DNA of 37,960 nt, taken from assembly GCA_045542115.1 (NCBI GenBank), contig JAZQKK010000004.1, positions 1-37,960 of the forward strand, in the 5' to 3' direction. The notes under the pieces were generated by a model. It saw only the letters and a program-made list of their open reading frames with translations, made no database searches and was not told where the DNA came from. The position numbers and the translations under genes were made by a program. Source of the stretch: RGIG995 sp045542115. GTDB taxonomy: Bacteria > Bacillota > Clostridia > Oscillospirales > UBA644. Shown here in pieces: positions 1 through 9,337 of the stretch (positions are counted from its first letter, which is position 1; each line of letters opens with the position of its first letter).

Positions 1-26
1 CCACCCCAAATCAATAAAACATAAAC

Positions 27-54
27 AAAGAGCGAGCCTGTCGGCTCGCTCTTT
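27..54 (-). terminator. Intrinsic terminator after egsA
   Basis: A 12-bp perfect stem (27-38 with 43-54) closes a 4-nt loop. On the minus strand it lies just past the egsA stop and is followed by a T-rich tract (GTTTATGTTTTATT). It is read as the end of the minus-strand transcript. Confidence 0.8.
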
Positions 55-57
55 CGA

Positions 58-1335
58 TTAGATGAAATCCATAATATCCAATTGAAGCATCGGCATCAGG
101 CGCGTCAAGAGCATCCGATACCGCATATAAGGATGGAATCGAAGCGCATCTTCCAGCAATTGCGGAGGAACGTGAACTTCTTCCGGGGAAACCGCAGCTC
201 CGGCTGCCGTCATTTTTTTCATCAACTCTTCATCCGAGGGAAGAGTTTCTTTAATAATCTGACGAATCTCCGGCCAGCAAGCCTTCAATTTTTCAGGGTC
301 GACTTTGTCTGTAATGGTAGGAGTATTCAGCTTTTTAATATCATCGTGAAGAACTTCGTCATACTTGGAGTATACCAGATCCCAATCCGTGGGGTCCAAA
401 ATCGCATCCACAGCCTCTACCCTGTCGGCGATATTCCGATAGGCACGGTTCAGCAATACGGTCGCAACACCAACTTTTTTTCCGTGATATTCCGGCCAAA
501 TACCGCGAATCACCTTGTAACATTCCAAATAGTGGGATACCACGTGCTCTGCCCCGGATGCAGGACGAGAACAACCGGCAAGCTTCATCGCAAGACCGGT
601 CATTACCAGGGATTCCATAATCGCACCGGCGGCTTCTTCATTGTTTTCGGTGACCCGATCCGCCATAGCAAAAATATTATCGGTAGCGGTCTTGGTCAGG
701 TTCGCAATATTTTCGCAATAATATTCTCCGGTCAAAAGCGTCGATATCTTCCAATCCGCAAGACCGATGTACTTGGCAACCATATCGCCAAATCCCGAAG
801 ATTTTAATTCCACCGGTGCCGCGGCAAGGATTTTAGTATCCGCAATGATGACCGCAGGCTGGGCGGCTTGCCAGGACGATTTAAAATTATTCTCAATAAT
901 GGGAGCTGTATCCGAGGCAAACCCATCCATCGAAGGTGCAGTTGCAAAAATACAAAACGTCTTCTTTCCTTCAAAGGCAGCTACCCGACAGATATCGTTC
1001 AACGAGCCGGTGCCGACAGAAATAATTCCGTCTACGTCGGTAGCGAGAGCTTCCACTTCCCGAACCTGCTCCACACGGGCATATTTCATATTTTCGTAAA
1101 TCAGCTGTTTCACTTCGAACCCGGAATTACTTAAAGATTCCAAAATTCCGGCAGAAGCACCCAACGTATTTTTATCTGCCACTAAAAGAATCTTTTTCGG
1201 AAAATTGGCATCAGACAAAATCGCTCCGGTCTTGGAGGTAATTCCACTTCCAATTTCCACAACCTTGGTATCAAAGGTATGTACCTTTCCGCAAGGACAA
1301 TTTTCCATCTCTTGTAAGATTTTATTCAAATCCAT
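58..1335 (-). CDS. egsA: sn-glycerol-1-phosphate dehydrogenase, AraM/EgsA type
   Basis: A 425-residue cytosolic enzyme of the iron-dependent alcohol dehydrogenase superfamily. It is expected to reduce dihydroxyacetone phosphate to sn-glycerol-1-phosphate with NAD(P)H. Visible family marks are the N-terminal CPCGKVH segment (about residues 13-19), the dinucleotide-binding VGTGSLND (107-114), APSMDGFAS (133-141), and candidate metal ligands in GFGDMVAKY (Asp near 184), SGAEHVVSH (His 264/268) and YHGKKVGV (His 284). The ATG at 1335 is preferred over one 12 codons upstream because GGGGTG precedes it at good spacing. It lies 87 bp after rnmV with its own promoter-like sequence, so it may be a separate unit. 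In Bacillus the product feeds archaeal-configured ether lipid synthesis; the physiological role here is inferred. No prenyl transferase (PcrB) gene is in the window. Confidence 0.87.
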   Translation of the reverse strand: MDLNKILQEMENCPCGKVHTFDTKVVEIGSGITSKTGAILSDANFPKKILLVADKNTLGASAGILESLSNSGFEVKQLIYENMKYARVEQVREVEALATDVDGIISVGTGSLNDICRVAAFEGKKTFCIFATAPSMDGFASDTAPIIENNFKSSWQAAQPAVIIADTKILAAAPVELKSSGFGDMVAKYIGLADWKISTLLTGEYYCENIANLTKTATDNIFAMADRVTENNEEAAGAIMESLVMTGLAMKLAGCSRPASGAEHVVSHYLECYKVIRGIWPEYHGKKVGVATVLLNRAYRNIADRVEAVDAILDPTDWDLVYSKYDEVLHDDIKKLNTPTITDKVDPEKLKACWPEIRQIIKETLPSDEELMKKMTAAGAAVSPEEVHVPPQLLEDALRFHPYMRYRMLLTRLMPMLQLDIMDFI

Positions 1336-1361
1336 AACAAGCACCCCTATTCTTTTTTTAT

Positions 1362-1390
1362 ATTTTAACATAGATTCAACGAGGACTCAA
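1362..1390 (-). promoter_or_regulatory. Sigma-A-like promoter for egsA
   Basis: Reading the minus strand, TTGAGT (1390-1385) and TAAAAT (1367-1362) are separated by 17 bp, in the gap between rnmV and egsA. The match is good but not perfect, and the start site would lie only about 20 bp before the ATG. Confidence 0.5.
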
Positions 1391-1422
1391 TTAACAACTT
1401 GTTAAATGTAAGACATTTCTTG

Positions 1423-1995
1423 CTAAAAATTCTCCATATCACGGAAGAACTCATCTCTTGTCCGCAATAAATTGAGAATTTCACAAAACTTTCGAGGGGA
1501 AAGATGGGCTGGAAGCCCAAGGTCTTTCTGATATTGCGCTCTCAAATTCCGACTGTTATCTCCGCCCAGTAATCCAAAGCGAAACAAGTCTGCGTTTGTA
1601 ATGGGGTCGTTTCTTTGAGGGACAGGGGCAGCAGCAAACTCCAAAATGGAAGCCAGCACATCTTCCAGCATTCCCTCTACCCCCAATTTCCCTTCTACGG
1701 AAGGTTTCCTTTTTCGCTTTTCTTTCCCATATCGGTCGGGGATATATGCATTTCGTATAAACTGAGGACCAATCGCACCAATCAGATAATTCCGAATCGC
1801 CATTCCGGAACGGTCGGAATCGGTTAACAGTATCAATCCTTTTTCCCGCGCGAGAGTCCGTAATAATTCCATTTTTTTATCATCGGAAAATATCCCAAAT
1901 CCATCGGTTTGCAAAATGACACCGTCAACGATTTTGGAAAGGGCTATTCGGTCGTACTTTCCTTCCACCACAATTACGGAATCTACGTGTATCAT
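1423..1995 (-). CDS. rnmV: Ribonuclease M5 (5S rRNA maturase)
   Basis: A 190-residue protein, the usual size for RNase M5. An N-terminal TOPRIM domain carries the VVEGKYD motif (Glu11) and the acidic TDSD motif (Asp59/Asp61) that bind Mg2+. The C-terminal half is the RNase M5-specific domain, ending in a leucine- and arginine-rich helix. The known role is double-strand cleavage of precursor 5S rRNA bound to ribosomal protein L18. The start is fixed by GGAGG four bases upstream and by a 4-bp ATGA overlap with the holA stop, so it is translationally coupled to holA. TOPRIM-DUF4093 proteins of Clostridia are assigned to M5 by similarity, so substrate identity is inferred. Confidence 0.85.
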   Translation of the reverse strand: MIHVDSVIVVEGKYDRIALSKIVDGVILQTDGFGIFSDDKKMELLRTLAREKGLILLTDSDRSGMAIRNYLIGAIGPQFIRNAYIPDRYGKEKRKRKPSVEGKLGVEGMLEDVLASILEFAAAPVPQRNDPITNADLFRFGLLGGDNSRNLRAQYQKDLGLPAHLSPRKFCEILNLLRTRDEFFRDMENF

Positions 1996-2981
1996 AGAAC
2001 CTCCAAGGCCTCGGTTAAAAGACGAACTACCAACAAATCAGGGTCTATCCCTGAGGATTTTGACAACACGTCGATTTCGGCACATAATTCCATCAGTCGT
2101 TCCAGGCGTTCCACTGGGATCTTGGAAAGGGTTTGAGAATATCGACGAACCAAAAAATCACGAAATTCCGAGATTTCTCCCCGCACCTGTTCGGGCTGTC
2201 CTTCCGTCAATTTTAACCGATACAATCCGGAAAAGCAGGAAAACAAAGAGCCGAGAATCATCTGAGGAGGTGTCCGTAAAGAACGAAGGTCGTTTAAGAC
2301 CGCAAAAACACGATCAGAATCCTTTTTCAAAAGCAGATCGTTCAACTCGTATGCTCTTGCCTGAACGGTTTTTACACAGAGCTTTTCCAGTGCTTCACGG
2401 GTTACAACACCGTGACAATAGGATGCAATTTTATCAATTTCCGTGAGCATTGATTCCATATTCCGCTCTTCCACGGAAAGAAAATATGCAACCTCGTCCG
2501 ATCCAATCGTGCAGCAACGACGTTGAAATTGTTGCGCAACCCAACGGGAAAGCGTCCGTTCATCCACGGTCTTAACATTCAAATAGAGACCGCTTGCTTC
2601 CACTTTGGACTTTAAAGACTTAAACGTCTTCGTTCGCTCGTCGGGTTCTTCGGTCTGCTGGTTAATAATCACGACGGTATCTTCGGGGATTTCGCATTCA
2701 TCGCTTGCCAGAAACTCCGCAACGGAGGACATTGGAAGATCCGAAATCAAAAGCACTTTGTACTCTCCCAAAGGAAACAGCCATAATTCTTCCGAGAAAA
2801 TATCTACATCTAAGGTCTTTCCTTCATACCGATGCAGGTCGGTATCTTGATTTTCCGGAAGAACCGCGGAAATGAGAGCTTTCAAATAGAATCGTTTCAA
2901 ATAAGGCTCGGTTCCGCAAAAATAATAGAGGGGTCGAAACTTCTTTTGTTCTATATCCTGTTTTAAAACATCAAGACTCAT
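1992..2981 (-). CDS. holA: DNA polymerase III subunit delta
   Basis: A 329-residue clamp-loader delta subunit, which opens the beta sliding clamp during replication. Recognisable features are the N-terminal LYYFCGTEPYLKRFYLKAL region (about residues 18-36; delta proteins carry a degenerate nucleotide-binding loop here), the central DERTLSRWVAQ segment typical of delta domain II, and the C-terminal collar domain with the IDxxLKSS-like run (IDVLSKSSGIDP). The length is normal. The gene overlaps the end of comEC by 11 bp and has a good GGAGGTGA ribosome site inside comEC. The comEC-holA pairing is common in Firmicutes, which supports the assignment. Confidence 0.9.
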   Translation of the reverse strand: MSLDVLKQDIEQKKFRPLYYFCGTEPYLKRFYLKALISAVLPENQDTDLHRYEGKTLDVDIFSEELWLFPLGEYKVLLISDLPMSSVAEFLASDECEIPEDTVVIINQQTEEPDERTKTFKSLKSKVEASGLYLNVKTVDERTLSRWVAQQFQRRCCTIGSDEVAYFLSVEERNMESMLTEIDKIASYCHGVVTREALEKLCVKTVQARAYELNDLLLKKDSDRVFAVLNDLRSLRTPPQMILGSLFSCFSGLYRLKLTEGQPEQVRGEISEFRDFLVRRYSQTLSKIPVERLERLMELCAEIDVLSKSSGIDPDLLVVRLLTEALEVL

Positions 2982-5346
2982 TGGAAGAAGTCACCTCCAT
3001 ATTCTCGCCGTCAGAACGAACCGAAATGCAAGCGTTCCGGTCGGTTCGCAATACGGAAGCACCGGAATCCAAAATCCGGTCCAATGCTTCTTGGGTCGGG
3101 TGTCCGTAATTGTTATCCGCTCCCACGGAAATAACAGCGTAAACCGGAGACGTCGCTTTGATAAAATTCTTGGAAGAAGAGGACTTCGAACCGTGATGGG
3201 GAACCGACAAAATATCACAGTTCAATCCCTCTCCATAGGCAGATACCAAACGTTTTTCCGCTCTTGACGTAATGTCGCCCGTAAACAACGCCCGATAATT
3301 TCCATATTCACAAAGACCGACAATGGAGTTTTCATTTTGGTCATCCGAAGAAGGGTCTAAATGCTTTGTCAATAGACGAAGGGTGGAACCGCCCAGGGAA
3401 CGGACGGTATCTTCTTCCAACACTGTCAACGTTGCCCCCTCTTCGGCGGCAAGCATTGTAATACGGGAATACAACGCCGCATCCCCCTCCGTATAGGGAA
3501 TAATGATTTCTTCAATTTCCTTCTCGGCACAAAGGTCTTCCAATCCATTCGCGTGGTCGTCGTGCAGATGGGAAATCAGAACAAACTCTACTTGCTCGAT
3601 TTCGGATTTGGTTAAATAATCGGAAGCGACCAATCCCGCTTTCTTGGTACCGCCGCAATCCACAACGTATGCTTCACCGTCTAAAATCGTAACCGAACAG
3701 TTCCCCTGTCCCACGTCCAAAAACGCCGTTTGAAGAACACCTTCCGCAGGTGCTACGGTTCCCTGCGTGACATCGGAAGAAACCGATTCGGACGCCTGAT
3801 ATACGGTAAGAAGAGAAATTGCAACAATAACAAGAGACAACCCTCTGCGAATCAACAGTTTCTTCTTCCGTTTGGATGAAGTCTTAGAAACGGGGAGAAA
3901 GAAAACCAAGACCGCAAGAATCAGCAGCGCGGCGGAAAATATCCATAAAAACGCCGTGGGAATCGTTTCCACCATATCCATTATTGAAACTGCGAAGAAA
4001 GAAAGGTATCTCATAAATTTCACTCCGTATCCAATCAGTAATCCCAAAAATCTGCAAACAAACGATAAAAACGGTATCCAAGCTAGCATCATCAGAGTTA
4101 ACACTCCAAAGAAGCAAAGCTGTAAAACCGGAAGAATGACGGGAGACAAAAACAAAGACCAGACAGAATAAGAATCCAAAAACAACCACAAAAGCGGCAA
4201 TGTCAAAATAAATGCAGATACCGAAACGCAAAACAGTGAAATTCCATTTCGAAGAACTTTTCCGCAAATAATATGCCGGCGAACAAAGAGATGGTGAATG
4301 ATCGTATCAGTAAAGGGAGCCGAAAACAGTATAATTCCCAACGAAGCCAAAAACGACAACTGAAAGGAAAGGGAAAGTACGGCGTAAGGCGCTACAAGAA
4401 GAATAACGATAGCCGCAATTCCCAAGCGATTATACGCGTCAGTAGGTGCCGAGACCCAAGTTCCGCCGAACACGATAAGATTCATTATCACAGCCCGACA
4501 GACCGATGGCGTAAAACCGGAGAATAAAAGAATAACTCCAAGGGCTAGAACGCCCAAGATGACACGCAACCGCAAACTGCGAAGCTTATTCAAAAAGAAA
4601 GAAACGAAGGCAACAAAAACCGATACGTGAAGGCCGGAGACTGCCACAATATGTAACATTCCCGTGTGACAAAGCACCTGATAATCCGTTGCAGAAAGAG
4701 AATCCTTATTCCCCGTAAGAACTGAATTCATAAAACCGGCATCGTCTCCGCCCACGAATCGATACAGGGAGCGGAAGGTATATTTGCGAACGGCGGTGGA
4801 TGCGGTATAAAAGGACGGCTCCGGGTCGGAAAAAGAAACGTGTTGAGGGTCCTGAATATTTCCCCGTAGAACGACACCATCCGCAAAATAATCCATCCAA
4901 GAATCATCCTTGGGACGATGGAGAACAAATTCTGACGTCACCGTCCCGCCGGCATCAGTATAGTATGTGGAACTAAAAAAGGTAATTTTCTGGGAAAACG
5001 GACCATCCACAGGCGTTCCCACGTAGCGGTATATTCCAGTGGAGACCATAGACGGGTCTTCGGTCAATTGAACCGTGATGCAAAGCGTTTTGCCGTCATA
5101 CACTTCTGCCGTGCGGTAAGACTCGCTTACCGGCGTCCAAAGAAACAGCGTCGATATAAGAAAACAGCACAAGGAAAACAAAAGGTCTCTAAGCCATCTC
5201 TTGCGATAAAACAGAAATATAATGACCGAAATTCCAACCAAAGAACCGGAAATTAAAATCCCCGGAAGCAGAAGGTTTGGAACATTCCAATAGACGATTG
5301 CCGCAAAACAGAAAACCAGCGCCGCAAGAAAAGATGCGCGCTTCAT
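2971..5346 (-). CDS. comEC: DNA uptake channel ComEC/Rec2
   Basis: A 791-residue polytopic membrane protein expected to carry single-stranded DNA across the membrane during transformation. An N-terminal hydrophobic pair of helices (about 1-75) is followed by a soluble OB-like segment, then the multi-helix Competence domain (roughly residues 200-500). A C-terminal metallo-beta-lactamase-like domain starts near residue 542 (FLDVGQGNCSV) and carries HLHDDH (593-598) and PHHGS (near 717). All parts are present and no frameshift is seen. The start overlaps the mutS2 stop as ATGA. No other late competence genes (comEA, comG, comF) are in the window, so competence of the host is not established. Confidence 0.92.
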   Translation of the reverse strand: MKRASFLAALVFCFAAIVYWNVPNLLLPGILISGSLVGISVIIFLFYRKRWLRDLLFSLCCFLISTLFLWTPVSESYRTAEVYDGKTLCITVQLTEDPSMVSTGIYRYVGTPVDGPFSQKITFFSSTYYTDAGGTVTSEFVLHRPKDDSWMDYFADGVVLRGNIQDPQHVSFSDPEPSFYTASTAVRKYTFRSLYRFVGGDDAGFMNSVLTGNKDSLSATDYQVLCHTGMLHIVAVSGLHVSVFVAFVSFFLNKLRSLRLRVILGVLALGVILLFSGFTPSVCRAVIMNLIVFGGTWVSAPTDAYNRLGIAAIVILLVAPYAVLSLSFQLSFLASLGIILFSAPFTDTIIHHLFVRRHIICGKVLRNGISLFCVSVSAFILTLPLLWLFLDSYSVWSLFLSPVILPVLQLCFFGVLTLMMLAWIPFLSFVCRFLGLLIGYGVKFMRYLSFFAVSIMDMVETIPTAFLWIFSAALLILAVLVFFLPVSKTSSKRKKKLLIRRGLSLVIVAISLLTVYQASESVSSDVTQGTVAPAEGVLQTAFLDVGQGNCSVTILDGEAYVVDCGGTKKAGLVASDYLTKSEIEQVEFVLISHLHDDHANGLEDLCAEKEIEEIIIPYTEGDAALYSRITMLAAEEGATLTVLEEDTVRSLGGSTLRLLTKHLDPSSDDQNENSIVGLCEYGNYRALFTGDITSRAEKRLVSAYGEGLNCDILSVPHHGSKSSSSKNFIKATSPVYAVISVGADNNYGHPTQEALDRILDSGASVLRTDRNACISVRSDGENMEVTSSNES

Positions 5347-7694
5347 CGTTGTTTCAACGTAACGATCGTCACACCGGTCTCCCCTTCACCGTAAACACCA
5401 AGACGGAAGGATTCCACCGTTTTATCTTTCCGGAGCATTGCGTGAACACCCTGACGAAGAACTCCGGTACCCTTTCCGTGAATGATACTAACGGTGGTAA
5501 GCCCGGACAGCCGGCATCGGTCCAAAAACATTTCCACCGCGGGTTCCGCTTCCAAAAGGTTCATCCCGCGAATATCTATTTCGTTGGAAACGTCCCGCGT
5601 GTCGCGTCCCAGAGAATAGACCGATTTACCTTGGGGTTGCTGAGGGATTTTCGTTTTTTGTTCCACCAATTCCAAATCATCCAATTTGACCTTGGTTTTA
5701 ATGATTCCAATTTGCAGAGCAACCATCTTTTTATTGTCCGGCAGAGCAAGTACCGAGCCGGTTTTTCCCAAAGAAACGACTTTTACGGTATCGCCTACCC
5801 GCAACGGACGAGACAAAGGTTTCTTTTCCTTTTTTGGGGAAACGGCAGATTCCATTTGATTTAGAGTTTCGGCGGTGGATTTTTTCACCATCCCAACCTT
5901 TTCCCGGAAATCTGCCCGGTCTTTTTCTTTCCGGAGTTCGTCGATTTCGTCCAACAGTCGGTCGGTATCCCGCCGTGCCTGGTCCACGATATCGGCAGCC
6001 TTTCGTTTTGCCGCATCCAAATGCTCCTGCGCTTTCGCCTCTAATTCTTCCCGTTCCGCCTTAGCACGGTTCAAAGCACACTGCGCCTCAAAACGAAGTT
6101 CTTCCGCCTGCTTCTTATCATATTCCAAGGTCTTACGAGTGGTTTCCAGATCCGCCAAAACACTTTCCAGCTTCACCGTTTCGTGGTCCAAGTGGTACTT
6201 TGCGCCCTGAATGACTAAGTCGTCCATCCCAAGCTTTTGAACAATGGCAAAAGCGTTGGATTTTCCGGGAATACCGGTAATCAAACGATAGGTGGGGCGA
6301 AGGGTGGATACGTCAAACTCGCAGGATGCATTTTCCACCTCCGGCGTTTGCAAAGCATATAATTTTAATTCGGCGTAGTGGGTGGTACACATCACCTTGG
6401 CACCCATTGACTGAATGGATTCAATAATCGACATCGCAAGAGCGGCCCCTTCCGACGGGTCGGTTCCGCTTCCCAATTCGTCCAACAACACCAAAGAACG
6501 GTCGGTAATCTGCCCAAGAATCGAAATAATGTGAGTCATATGCGCCGAAAAAGTGGAAAGAGACTGCTCAATACTTTGCTCATCTCCAATATCGGCAAAG
6601 ACACGGTCGTAGAAGGCGACCGAAGACCCTTCTTTTGCACAGATAAACAGACCGGATTTTGCCATCAAACAGGCTAACCCCAACGTTTTAAGGGATACGG
6701 TCTTACCACCGGTGTTTGGACCGGTTACAATTAAGACATAATATTCTTTTCCGATGGATACGTCGATGGGAACCACTTTATCCTTCGAAATCAAAGGATG
6801 TCGGGCAGCGGTAAGTACGGTACTCCCATCTTCGGTGAGGTTCGGTTTAAAAGCAGAAATCTCCGTTGCATAGCGTGCCTTCGCAAAGCAAAAATCAAAG
6901 AAGCACACCGTTTTGAAATCGCTGACAAGCCAATCGGCCCGGTCTCCTACCTGTTGGGAAAAGGACATCAGGATTTTATCAATTTCCCGGCGCTCTTCTG
7001 CGGCCAACACGGCAATTTCATTATTCGCATTCACCACCGCCATCGGTTCAATAAACACCGTAGCACCGCTGGAAGACGTATCGTGTACTAGCCCCGGGAC
7101 GTCGTTACGACACTCTGCACGAACCGGCAAAACGTATCGGTCGTTACGAATCGTGACAATAGCATCTTGAAGATATTGACCGGCCGAACGAAGATAACTA
7201 TCCAAAACGTTACGAATTTTCGCCCGGGCGGCAGATTGTTTCCGGCGAATGTCCCGCAAATTCGACGATGCGGCATCTGAAACTTCCTCCGGAGAAGGAA
7301 ACGCGGCGTTGATACTGTTTTCCAAAAGCACGTCCGAAACAAGAATATCAAAATACTCCGTCAAAGCACCGCTGTCCGAGGGTTTATTTTCTCGCAGCCC
7401 CCGAACGATACGCAGCATATCGGAAATAGCAATCAATTCAGAGATTGCAAGCGTAGCCCCGTTTTGAGCTCTGCGGGCAGAAGAGACAATATTTTTTAAA
7501 TCCGAAAAGGACGGTGCGCCATACCGTTGCAGAATCGACAATGCCGCGTCGGTCTCTTCCAGCGCCTTGCGGGCGTCGGAAGGCGTTTTATGAGGTTTCA
7601 ATTCCCGACACATTTCTTTTGCCGAGTCGGAAATGGCGTGAACTGCAAGTCTTTCCAAAATTTTCGGATATTCCAACGGGTTTAATTCATCCAT
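5343..7694 (-). CDS. mutS2: Endonuclease MutS2 (ribosome-collision / recombination ATPase)
   Basis: A 783-residue MutS-family protein lacking mismatch-recognition domains. The sequence shows core and clamp helices, Walker A GPNTGGKT (325-332), Walker B/signature LDELGSGTDPSEGAAL (about 405-420), a long charged coiled coil (about 510-620) and a C-terminal Smr nuclease domain (from about 705, with IDIRGMN and HGKGTGVLR). Known roles of the family are suppression of homologous recombination and splitting of collided ribosomes. The ATG is preceded by AAAGGTCC, and the gene follows recO by 13 bp. The domain set is complete. Confidence 0.95.
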   Translation of the reverse strand: MDELNPLEYPKILERLAVHAISDSAKEMCRELKPHKTPSDARKALEETDAALSILQRYGAPSFSDLKNIVSSARRAQNGATLAISELIAISDMLRIVRGLRENKPSDSGALTEYFDILVSDVLLENSINAAFPSPEEVSDAASSNLRDIRRKQSAARAKIRNVLDSYLRSAGQYLQDAIVTIRNDRYVLPVRAECRNDVPGLVHDTSSSGATVFIEPMAVVNANNEIAVLAAEERREIDKILMSFSQQVGDRADWLVSDFKTVCFFDFCFAKARYATEISAFKPNLTEDGSTVLTAARHPLISKDKVVPIDVSIGKEYYVLIVTGPNTGGKTVSLKTLGLACLMAKSGLFICAKEGSSVAFYDRVFADIGDEQSIEQSLSTFSAHMTHIISILGQITDRSLVLLDELGSGTDPSEGAALAMSIIESIQSMGAKVMCTTHYAELKLYALQTPEVENASCEFDVSTLRPTYRLITGIPGKSNAFAIVQKLGMDDLVIQGAKYHLDHETVKLESVLADLETTRKTLEYDKKQAEELRFEAQCALNRAKAEREELEAKAQEHLDAAKRKAADIVDQARRDTDRLLDEIDELRKEKDRADFREKVGMVKKSTAETLNQMESAVSPKKEKKPLSRPLRVGDTVKVVSLGKTGSVLALPDNKKMVALQIGIIKTKVKLDDLELVEQKTKIPQQPQGKSVYSLGRDTRDVSNEIDIRGMNLLEAEPAVEMFLDRCRLSGLTTVSIIHGKGTGVLRQGVHAMLRKDKTVESFRLGVYGEGETGVTIVTLKQR

Positions 7695-7707
7695 AGCAAA
7701 GGACCTT

Positions 7708-8427
7708 TCAAAAAGAATTTCGAACCGACCGGTAATATTCCAGAGAGGGAAAATCCGTATCGGTCACAAAAGAAACGTAATCGGAAAGAAGTTTCGACAA
7801 GTAGAGAACCGAATCGTCATTCATTGAAAAGAGATATGCTTTCTTTCCGTCGTATGCGGTAATATGTTTTAATGCAGAAATCATTCCGGGCGTCATCGGA
7901 TATCCGTTTCCGCACGCCTCACAGCAAAAACCGTTTTGAAACGACCATTTCACCGGTTGTTCTCCGCATTGGGAACAAATTACCTCGGGGAAAACTCCTT
8001 CGATAACACAATACTTGGTTTCAAACACCAACTTAATCAGGCGTTCGTCGATTGTCGTAGAACTGAGCAGATACAACGAATTGAGAAGAAGCGAGCACAA
8101 GGCAGCCGCATCGCTTTCTTCCCCGCTTTTTGCGGCAACGTCAGCAAAATACTGAGCTAAGGCCAACCGGGAAATATCTTCCCGAAGACCATAAAACGCT
8201 TCTTCCACGTCAGCAGAATCAACCACGTACATCCCTTTGCCTTTAAAAAGAACGTAATGGGAAAATACAAAATTCTGCGCGTACAGAACCGATTGCTTTT
8301 TATTTTTACCAACGGACCGGGCAAGGACGGTGATTCGTCCGTGCTCCGGGGTCAAAAGGGTCAGAATCATATCCCGCTCCCCGTAAGGGCGCGCTTTTAA
8401 AACGATTCCGTCGGTGACCACTTCCAT
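7708..8427 (-). CDS. recO: DNA repair protein RecO
   Basis: A 239-residue recombination mediator. The N-terminal OB-fold begins with the family pattern DGIVLKARPYGERDMILTLL, followed by LTPEHGRITVLARS. The middle region is helical and a C-terminal four-cysteine zinc site is visible (CSQCG about residues 150-154 and CCEACG about 168-173). With RecF/RecR it loads RecA onto SSB-coated single-stranded DNA. The start is supported by AAGGAG eight bases upstream. It sits directly after era, the usual Firmicute order. Confidence 0.92.
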   Translation of the reverse strand: MEVVTDGIVLKARPYGERDMILTLLTPEHGRITVLARSVGKNKKQSVLYAQNFVFSHYVLFKGKGMYVVDSADVEEAFYGLREDISRLALAQYFADVAAKSGEESDAAALCSLLLNSLYLLSSTTIDERLIKLVFETKYCVIEGVFPEVICSQCGEQPVKWSFQNGFCCEACGNGYPMTPGMISALKHITAYDGKKAYLFSMNDDSVLYLSKLLSDYVSFVTDTDFPSLEYYRSVRNSF

Positions 8428-8438
8428 AAAACGGCTCC

Positions 8439-9320
8439 TTAAAATTCGTTGTATTCGTTAATCAACGTTTCGTTGTTACGCCAATCTTCCTTCACCTTAA
8501 CCCGGCACTCCAAGTATACTTTCCGCCCCAAAAGATTCTCGATTTCGGAACGGGCCTCCGTTGCAATCTTCTTTAACATCGAACCTTGTTTGCCGATAAT
8601 AATTCCTTTATGGGAATCCCGTTCACAGATAATATTGACGTAAATTTCCGTTAGATTTCCGTCTTCTCTGTCCTTAAACAGCACCGTTTCCACTGCCGTC
8701 CCGTGGGGAACTTCCTCACGAAGATTGCGGAGCAGTTTTTCCCGAACCAATTCCCCGGCCAAATACCGTTCGGAACGGTCGGTCGCTGCATCGGTGGGGT
8801 AGTATGCAACGGGAGACTCTTCCACGTGCTTCAAGATTTCATCCAATACGATTTTTACACCGTCCCGTTGCAGGGCACTTATGGGAACGATGGAATCAAA
8901 TTCATACAAATCCGCATAGGCAGAAATCACCTTCAAAATTTCATCCTTACGAATTTTATCAATCTTATTCAACACCAAAATACAAGGAAGTCCGGAAGAT
9001 TGAATCTTCTTGATAACGTCCCGCTCCATAGAGCCGGGAGCCCGACATTCTGCAACAAACAAAACCAAATCCACGTCGCCGATGGATTCTTCGGCAACCT
9101 CAATCATACGGGTTCCCAATTTATTTTCAGGACGATGGAACCCCGGTGTGTCTAAAAATGCGATCTGAACGTCTTCTGCATTATACACACCGACAATGCG
9201 GCTTCGAGTCGTTTGCGGTTTATCGGAAATAATAGATATTTTTTCGCCGAGAATCGCGTTTAACAACGTAGACTTTCCTACGTTGGTACGGCCAATAATG
9301 GAAACGAATGCAGTCTTCAT
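8439..9320 (-). CDS. era: GTPase Era, 30S ribosome assembly factor
   Basis: A 293-residue GTPase with N-terminal G domain motifs G1 GRTNVGKS (10-17), G3 DTPGF and G4 NKID, plus a C-terminal KH domain (GIIIGKQGSMLKKI) that binds the 3' end of 16S rRNA. Most Era proteins have GRPNVGKS; the Thr is a mild variant. A GTG four codons upstream is open, but GAGG lies six bases before the ATG at 9320, so that start is chosen. The gene lies 17 bp after dgkA. The cytidine deaminase gene often found between dgkA and era is absent here. Confidence 0.94.
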   Translation of the reverse strand: MKTAFVSIIGRTNVGKSTLLNAILGEKISIISDKPQTTRSRIVGVYNAEDVQIAFLDTPGFHRPENKLGTRMIEVAEESIGDVDLVLFVAECRAPGSMERDVIKKIQSSGLPCILVLNKIDKIRKDEILKVISAYADLYEFDSIVPISALQRDGVKIVLDEILKHVEESPVAYYPTDAATDRSERYLAGELVREKLLRNLREEVPHGTAVETVLFKDREDGNLTEIYVNIICERDSHKGIIIGKQGSMLKKIATEARSEIENLLGRKVYLECRVKVKEDWRNNETLINEYNEF

Positions 9321-9337
9321 AACATACCTCACAAAAA

